This document shows positions 57,409-64,000 of a stretch of DNA of 64,000 nucleotides, one piece after another. The notes below the pieces were generated by a model. That model searched no databases. It was given only the letters and a program-made list of their open reading frames with translations, and was not told where the DNA came from. The DNA lies in contig CM042541.1 of assembly GCA_023630585.1 (NCBI GenBank), forward strand, positions 11,689,001-11,753,000, in the 5' to 3' direction. The position numbers and the translations under genes were made by a program. Positions within the stretch are counted from its first letter, which is position 1, and each line of letters opens with the position of its first letter. The DNA is from Cranoglanis bouderius. Its lineage: Eukaryota > Chordata > Actinopteri > Siluriformes > Cranoglanididae.

Positions 57409-57968
57409 TGTTAGGAAACGCACGGGAGGCAGGATGCAAGTTCATATTCAATTCGTAGCTTTAATGGTGATAACAGAGCAAGTGCAAACAGTTCCAAAAT
57501 GGCAGGCAGGAGAATAATCGTTAAACAGGCACAGTTCCAGAAACACAGGCAAACAGAGTAATCATATGCTAGGCACAGGGAATATCCAAAAAACGTTAGC
57601 AGAGTCAAAAACATGAAACAGTAAATCCAAGGGAGAGAGCAAAATCCATAGTCGAGAAAACGTAGCAATAATCAAAAACCAGAAAGATCAGTCAGAGCAT
57701 AAACAGGCTTGGTAATTGTTTGAAATAACACAGAACAAATACTTCGCAGTGTGTGAAACAAAACAAAGTCCTTAGTGTGAGTGAGTGAACTTGTAATTGG
57801 TAACAGATGTGTGATCAGAAGGAGGGTGACTGTGAGCGTGGGAAGGAGTGTCATGGGAAGTGTAGTGCGTGTGCTGGTGAGCATGTGTGTGTGAGTTCTG
57901 GGGCGGCCATGTTTGTAGGCCGCTGTGCATTCTGGGAGTTGGAGTCGCGCTTATGGCATGACCTAACA
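57409..57968 (-). repeat. 5' LTR of the Gypsy element
   Basis: 560 bp with inverted ends TGTTAGG and CCTAACA-like (GACCTAACA). Outer flank is GAGCC. It is related in its final 100 bp to the solo LTR at 26618. Confidence 0.92.
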
Positions 57969-58285
57969 GAGCCGAGATATTTAGGTTTCTGTAAACAGCT
58001 GTATAACCAAAATTTGTTGTGTGCCTTGACACAAATATGGCCATTGTAGTTAAACCAAATTTTTAAAAAGTAAAAATAAATTAATTAATACTAATAATTA
58101 AATTAAATTAAAATAAAAAAACTGGTGGTTTTGTGATGCCAATACATAGAGGTAATCACTCAATTTTTTTTTTTTTTTAAGTAAAAACCATCAAGCAACC
58201 AACTTTGGACCACATGAGATTAAATGACCCTGGTATAACTGAAATGGAGTGGAAAAGGCAATTTTTATTCTCTAGACAGTCCCTC
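57969..58285. other. Intron DNA, no gene
   Basis: AT-rich, with a T-run at 58164-58179. Nothing recognised. Confidence 0.55.
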
Positions 58286-59054
58286 TGTTAGAGTCCTCCT
58301 CTCTTTTGGCGTGACTCGCGTAAAACTGCCGAGTAGCGCATTTCCACATTCCGCTATCCGCGCTGCCATGGAGGACAGCCGGCAGCGCACTTCCGCATTC
58401 CCCGCATTCCATTCTGTGACCCTCGTTTTGTTTACCTCCGCCATGTGCTCCTTTGTTTTGTTCATGTCATGTCTCCGCCCCTGTTTGTTCATTGGTTTAT
58501 CATTTATTGTTTCATTATTAGTTGCAGGTGTTATAAGTTACAGCTTGTTTTCGGTTATGTATTTAAACCCTTTCTTTTGTCCACTTAGATGCGGAGTATT
58601 AGATTGAACTATGTGTATGTATGTTCGTTGTTTTTTCACTGCCCTCGTGTTTCCTGGACCTTGGACATTTGCCTCTTTTTTTGTGGATTAATACCTTGTT
58701 CTTTTGTGGATTTAGGCCTCGTTCTTTTGTGGATTAATGCCTTGTTCTTTTGTGGATTAATGCCTTGTTCTTTTGTGGATTTATGCCTCATTCTTTTGTG
58801 GATTAATGCCTCATTCTTTTGTGGATTAATGCCTCATTCTTTTGTGGATTAATACCTTATTCTTTTGTGGATTAATGCCTTGTTCTTTTGTGGATTATTG
58901 TTTATTCTTTGACCCTGCCTTTGAGTACCTTGTCTCCCTGTCGATATACTTTTGGTTCTTTGTTTTTTCCCCCCATCCATATAATTTTGGTTATTCCTAA
59001 TAAACTGACTTTTCCCCAGCACTTGCATCCAGCTCCCCTTTGTCCCTCGTAACA
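58286..59054 (+). mobile_element. Solo LTR, TSD CCCTC, with 23-bp internal repeats
   Basis: 769 bp, starts TGTTAGAGTCC and ends CCTCGTAACA. CCCTC flanks at 58281-58285 and 59055-59059. TATA-like TATTTAAACCC near 58558 and AATAAACTGAC near 58998. It contains about ten 23-bp repeats (TTGTGGATTAATGCCTTGTT-like) at 58681-58910. Same family as the LTR at 35888. Confidence 0.93.
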
Positions 59055-59059
59055 CCCTC

Positions 59060-59429
59060 CAGGATTTTGTGATCAAAGAAATGAACCCAAAATCAAGCAA
59101 ACTCCACAATATTTAAAGGAGCTTGCAATTGTTTTTAATTACAGCAGATTTGGGCCAAGACACATCATGTGACATCATCAAAACATGCATTCAGCCAAAG
59201 CCCTCTTCATTTTACATGCATCAAACATGAGTACAGCTAAAAGGTCTCTTTTACCAACAAACATCACTGTGGAAGACAATTTCGTGCAACTGAAATTTTG
59301 ACAATTTTAAGTAGTTTTCCTCAAAAAAACCACAAAAAGCTAAAATTTTGAAAAAAGCCACAGCAACATTGAGCATTTTTGGCTGCAACAATCACAAAAG
59401 TGGCGAATAAAAGTGAGCCGTGCCTAACC
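59060..59429. other. Intron DNA, nothing recognised
   Basis: No gene or repeat identified; AT-rich with C/A-rich patches. Confidence 0.5.
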
Positions 59430-59895
59430 GATCGAGCACTTCATCAATGCTCAGATATGCGTGAAATTTAGACACTGGGTTCACTTTCCTGAAGTCCACA
59501 CAAAAATGGACTGACCTGTCGGTCTTGGGCACCAAGACCAGCAGCTGCTCCAATCACTGTGGGACTCCTCGAATTACTCCCATGTTGAGCATAGACTTGA
59601 GTTCATTCCGAACCAAATTTTATGTGCTCAAGTTACTGGTATGGTACGCGGCTGCGTACAACCACACCTGGAGGTGAGGACAGTGCAACTGCATAGAGGC
59701 AAAAACATCTCCTTGGAACTTGGCAACTTGTGCTCTCTGGGATTGTGAGAGGTGGTCTCCACAGGGGACCAGATGAATTGGACCACACTTTTTAGACTCA
59801 TCTCCAATCCCAGCACCTTCCTCACCACTGTCACCAGAGCCACAGGAACCACCTCTCTCCCCGGTTTCAGGAGTGGTGGTATATTTGAAGTGCAT
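59430..59895 (-). mobile_element. Gypsy pol fragment (pre-RT and RT start)
   Basis: The - frames read GDHLSQSQRAQVAKFQGDVF (pre-RT linker, about 59750-59690), then LVLVPKTDRSVHFCVDFRKV (about 59540-59480) and IDEVLDRLGT. This is the N-terminal RT region of a Gypsy family different from the element at 53105. Frameshifts and stops are present. It abuts the TA target of the family B element. Confidence 0.78.
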
Positions 59896-59903
59896 TAAAT
59901 CTA

Positions 59904-61481
59904 CAGTGGGTATAGAAAAGAATCACTCCCCCTTTAAAACCCTCACATTTTGTTGCTTTTCAGCGTGAAATGAAGACGGACATAGTTTTTGTTTTATCCA
60001 GCTGTATTTACTTAGTACAGCTTATAACATACAAGTGAAAGATATAACACCAACATGTCAGAAAAAAAATATTTAAAAAAAACAGCATCACTGAGTTGGA
60101 AAAAGGATCACTCCCCTCGTAAAAATGACTTGTAAACTCAATAAGGTGTAGCTAATCACCTTCTCAATGGCACACAAAGCCATTTGACTTTCAACTGTGA
60201 TCAGCTGTGGTCATTTTGATTAGCTCAGCTTGAAAAGAGCTTTCCTGAAGCATTTTGTAGTGCAACTGAAGCAAACAATCAACTATGGGTGGCAAGGCAC
60301 TGTCAAAAGATCTCCGGGATAAAGTTGTGGACAGGCACAAGTCAGGAGATGGATACAAAAAAATTTCAAAGGCTTTTATCAATGCCTAGAAGCACAGTGA
60401 AGTCTATTATTAAGAAGTGGAAGGTATTTGGTACAACACAGACCCTCCCTGGATCAGGATGTCACTCCAAACTGGATGAAAGAGCCAGGAGGAAATTGGT
60501 CATAGAGGCTACCAAGAGGCCTACAGCAGCTCTGAAGCAGTTGCAGGAATTTATGACAAAGAGTGGTCAGTGTGTGCATGGGGCAACAATATCTCAAATT
60601 CTACACAAATGTGGCTGGTATGGGAGGGTTGCAAGAAAAAAGCCACCCATGACTGAGCTTTGCCAAAACACACCTTGAAGATTCTGAGGCTACATGGAAA
60701 AAGGTGTTATGGTCAGATGAATTATTTGGCCTCAACACCAAACGATATGTCTGGCGGAAATCCAATACAGCTCACCATCCAAATAACACCATTCCTACAG
60801 TAAAGCATGGAGGTGGTGGTAATATCTGGTTGTGGGGTGTTTCTCTGCAGCAGGGACTGGAGCACTTGTCAGGATAGAAGGAAATATATGGGGCAAAATA
60901 CCATCAAATTCTTGAGGAAAATCTGCTGCCCTCTGCCAGAAAGTTGTCAGTGGGAAGAAGGTTTACCTTCCAACATGACAATGACCCAAAGCACACAGCA
61001 AAACTGACCACACAGTGGTTGAAGGAGAAAAAGGTGAATGTCCTTGCATGGCCTAGTCAGAGCCCAGACTTAAACTCCATTGAAAATCTGTGGAATGACT
61101 TGAAGACTGTAGTCCACAAATGGTCACCATCAAATTTAACTGAACTTGAGCAGTTCTGCAAAGAAGAGTGGGCAAATATTGCAAAGTCTAGATGTACAAA
61201 GTTAGTAGAGACATATCCCAACAGAATAAATGCTGTAATTAAAAAAATAAGGCAAATTAAAGCAAGGGGGTGATCCTTTTTCCAACTCAGTGATTCTGGT
61301 TTTTAAAATTTTTAAAAAAAATTTCTGACATGTTGGTGTTATATCTTTCATTTGAATGTTATAAGTTGCACTGAATAAACACTGCTGGATAAAACAAAAA
61401 ATGTGTCCGTCTTCATTTCAGGCTGAAAAGCAACAAAATGTGATAATTTTAAAGGGGGGTGATTCTTTTCTATAACCACTG
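59904..61481 (+). mobile_element. Tc1/mariner family B element, full length
   Basis: 1578 bp, TA at 59902-59903 and 61482-61483, ends CAGTGGGTATAGAAAAGAAT and its inverse (one base changed, TATAACCACTG). It holds both inverted repeats and a broken transposase. It is the only family B copy here with both ends. Confidence 0.95.
60285..61273 (+). pseudogene. Tc1-like transposase (family B), frameshifted
   Basis: Starts MGGKALSKDLRDKVVDRHKS. An extra T at about 60377 shifts the frame. It includes EATKRPTAALKQLQEFMTKS, the first Asp in VLWSDELFGLNTKRYVWRK (about 60707), a small insertion near 60815, the second Asp in FTFQHDNDPKHTAK and the Glu in SPDLNSIENLWNDLK. The stop is at 61271-61273. At least three frame changes. 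Confidence 0.92.
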
Positions 61482-62225
61482 TAGGTACTCATGCGATATA
61501 TGTCTTTGGAAAGCTAAGATTCTTGTGCTTCGATTGATATAAACCAACACTTACAAAACTGAGGCAACTCACTTATGAAGCCTCATAGTAGTCCACTGAT
61601 CCATAAAATCCTGACAAAAACAGTCCTGTTATACTGGCAAAGGTCCAAATGATCCAAATAAGTAAAAATGTTTAGTCCAAAACACATTATTATATCAATA
61701 AATACCCACGGACTATTGCTGAGTCATTTCAAATTATAGGCAGATGTGCCTAATCTTTCACATTTTCTCTGTTATAACTCCGGTTCACTTTCAGCACTTC
61801 AATTTAAAAGTCTGTGCGTGAAGATACCTAACGAGTGGCAAGTGTTTCGTTTCAGAAACTTTGTTACATAGTTTGTATTTTTTGCTTGTAATTTATTTAG
61901 TCATTATTTACTTGAAGGGAAAAAACCTAAGGCCAAAACTTAAAGCATTTTTCAGAAATATACATATACATTTGTTTTAATTTATTTTAATATTTAACTT
62001 TATAAATAAGAAGCATGTGTTCTTCAATTATGGCATATTTTTGTGTTTTGCATGCTTGTAATTTTTTTGTTTATTTATTTTTATGCCTTTAATTACTTAT
62101 TATTGGCATCGGGGGGATAAATAAAGGTCCACTGTGGGAAAAAAAAGGAATCATTTGCAGGCACCAAAAATGCGGCACGGCGTGCCCTTTCTTTCCCCGC
62201 TGCATCCATTTTAGGCGCAGTATTC
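61482..62225. other. Intron DNA, end part is LTR-retrotransposon leader
   Basis: 61484-62150 has no recognised gene. 62196-62225 (CCGCTGCATCCATTTTAGGC) resembles the leader between LTR and gag of the Gypsy element at 57380-57408, which also has CCGCTGCATCCATG. This supports the LTR at 62226 being a 5' LTR on the - strand. Confidence 0.5.
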
Positions 62226-62593
62226 TGTTACGGAATGATACACAAGGGGAGCTGGATACATGTGCTGGGGAAAAGTCAGTTTATTAGAAATAACCAAAAG
62301 TATTTGGACAGGGAAAACGCAACATAAAGGCTGGGTCAAACACAAACGATAATCCACAAGGTATATAATCCACAAGGTAAATATTCCACAAGGTATATAA
62401 TCCACAAGGTATATAATCCACAAGGCATATAATCCACAAGAATATCGAGGCAAGAGTCCACAGTTCAGGAAACCTGAGGAGAGTGCAAACGCACAGAACA
62501 TACATATACAATGCTATCTAGTTAAATCTAATACTCCGCACCGAAGCGGACAAAAGAAGGGGTTTAAATACATGAATGAAAACAAGCTGAACC
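62226..62593 (-). mobile_element. Partial LTR, same family as 35888 and 58286
   Basis: Begins TGTTACGGAATG and carries CCACAAGGTATATAAT repeats of 16 bp (62350-62442) and GGGGTTTAAATACATG (TATA region, reverse). It is cut at about 62593. The interior side appears to be at lower coordinates. Confidence 0.75.
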
Positions 62594-62599
62594 TGGACC

Positions 62600-63962
62600 T
62601 GGACTAGGACTTGGACATGGACAAGTCTCTTGTCTCTTGTCTTCTCAAAAATTTAATCACTATTCCTGCAACCTCCTCTGCTGGTGGTATTGCTTCTACC
62701 CATCTGCTGAATCTGTTAGTTATCACCAACATGTATTTTTTTCCTCCCACACTTCTCACCATGTCCACATAGTCTATCACCCAGTGTTTGAACGGCCCTT
62801 CTGATACTGGTATGTGCCCTATTGGTGCTGATGTCCCTTTCCTGACATTATGTTGAGTACAAACTTCACAATAGGATAAAAAAAATCTACCATTGCCTGT
62901 AAATATGGAGACAAATATCTGTGTTCTTTTATTTTTTCTATCACTTCCCCCCTTGCGCAATGGTCACAACCATGCATATCCGAGATAAGAATATTGAGAA
63001 GTGTATTAGGGTCAATCATATGTCCTTCATGCGGATGCCATATTCCATTTACATCTCTAGTGGCACCTCTCTGTAGTCACACTGTTTGTTCATAAGGAGC
63101 TGCCTGATGCCTGATACAATATCTTCTAAGTTAGGTGTCATTGCCTTTTTTGTGTGCCTGGCATTTAATAATTGCTAGCCGCTTAGGATGCATCATGGCA
63201 GAAATCAATTGAACTATTTGTTCCCATCACTTTTTCAAAGCCTCTTTGTTTCCAAACAGCCCCAAACAGGTGACATACTCCATGGGCATAAGCAGAGTCA
63301 GTATATATATTGGCAGTTTGACCTTTAGCCAATCGACACACTGTGGTGAGAGCTTTTAATTCAGCTAATTGAGCAGAGCATGGTTGTTCACAATGCTGTG
63401 AAATTACAGTCACAAAATCTTCCTTTTGTCTTTTTACAACTGAGTACCCTGCATGATTACTAAGTGATCTCTAAAACATGATCCATCTACAAAGTATTCA
63501 ACATCTGCATCTGCAATAGGTGTGGACTCTAAGTCTGGTTGAAGTCTGGTAAAAGCTAATGAGTTTGCTACACAGTCATGTGGTTGCCCTTTGTGCTCCA
63601 GGGGAAATATCAGCCGGATTTACTGTAATCTTAATGTACAGTTTGTCTGCTAAGTGGAAAATTAAAGGATGCTCTGTGGCCTTCCACTCACCCTTTTCTG
63701 CTTTTTTCATCATTTGTCCTAAGTCTTTTGACTCCCATCCATTGTTCACATAAAGGATTACCTATGGAACTGAATTTGGGACCTGAAACCATTTGTCAAT
63801 TAAATCACAGTTATCAATTTTCAAAGCAGCTCCCTGTTTCCCTATAACTATATTTTGTGACACCAAAGGACTTTTTGTCCTCTGGTGCCATTTAACCACT
63901 TCAATTTCAATATCACATTTTGGATCATATATTATTGTACAGTGAAATTCAGATTTGGTCAT
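62600..63962 (-). pseudogene. Endogenous retrovirus pol relic (RNase H to integrase)
   Basis: The - frames show, in order: a degraded stretch at 63962-63762; RNase H text SAQLAELKALTTVCRLAKGQ and NIYTDSAYAHGVCHLFGAVW (63370-63240); then a zinc-binding start region near 62970; and integrase text KHWVIDYVDMVRSVGGKKYM (62790-62730) with SRWVEAIPPAEEV. The RNase H and integrase pattern fits a class I/epsilon-type fish endogenous retrovirus, but class is inferred. Frameshifts and stops throughout; the third catalytic residue of integrase is not present, as the sequence is cut at about 62600. Confidence 0.78.
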
Positions 63963-64000
63963 GTGTGCCTCAGAGAGCTGTGGTTTAATAAACTTTACCC

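Larger units (their letters stand above)
53105..57968 (-). mobile_element. Chromodomain Gypsy LTR retrotransposon, 3' LTR truncated
   Basis: The 5' LTR is 57409-57968 (560 bp, TGTTAGG...CTAACA). Below it on the - strand come gag, protease, RT, RNase H, integrase and a chromodomain, ending near 53281. A G-rich polypurine tract lies at 53221-53236 (seen as C-run), directly before a 3' LTR remnant of only 112 bp (53105-53216). The internal order and chromodomain place it with chromoviruses. Several frameshifts and stops make it inactive. Confidence 0.93.

Overview
The window is vertebrate, almost certainly teleost, genomic DNA. It has a single host gene on the + strand, long-chain acyl-CoA synthetase 5 (acsl5), seen as nine coding exons between 5725 and 51341 with GT-AG borders and consistent phases. 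The first coding exon(s) and the C-terminal half of the gene lie outside the window or were not found. A catfish-like (siluriform) host would fit the density of Tc1 elements, but that is a weak inference; teleost is the safe call.

Nearly everything else is transposable elements packed into the acsl5 introns. I recognise at least ten Tc1/mariner families, labelled here A to J by their terminal sequence. A: 1-903, 12167-13675, 17819-18130, 42652-44162. B: 11115-12088, 18131-20027, 24882-26318, 59904-61481. C: 13684-13818, 15410-17043, 29037-30126. D: about 14040-15396 and 30135-31500. E: 23120-23684. F: 26542-28616 and 38166-39558. G: 40466-41485. H: 49210-50232. I: 45070-46037. J: about 1710-2189. 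All their transposase genes are broken, although the A copy at 42652 carries a single frameshift. Retroelements include a DIRS-like element (8388-11114), a chromodomain Gypsy element (53105-57968, - strand), other Gypsy fragments (33600-34680, 59430-59895), an endogenous-retrovirus pol relic (62600-63962), several solo LTRs with target-site duplications, and L2-, L1- and CR1-like LINE fragments.

Layout: 1-5724, family A copy, L2 and LINE relics with nested insertions. 5725-7792, exons 1 and 2 as seen here. 7793-20094, a 12.3-kb intron filled by DIRS and Tc1 elements. 20095-20940, three closely spaced exons. 20941-37186, a 16.2-kb intron with B, E, F, C and D Tc1 elements, LINE and Gypsy fragments and a solo LTR. 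37187-42119, three exons separated by F and G elements and a GC-rich palindromic repeat block. 42120-51206, an intron with A, I and H elements, a long LTR-like insertion, a minisatellite and large TA arrays. 51207-51341, the last exon seen. 51342-64000, intron with the Gypsy element, LTRs, a B element and the retroviral relic.

The most interesting observation is structural. A 2.7-kb composite of D and C elements occurs twice, nearly identical and in opposite orientation, at 13819-16506 and 29037-31716. The two copies bracket exons 3 to 5 of acsl5 (381 nt, a multiple of three). Such an arrangement could pair in the pre-mRNA and favour back-splicing or in-frame skipping of these exons, or allow inversion of the segment.
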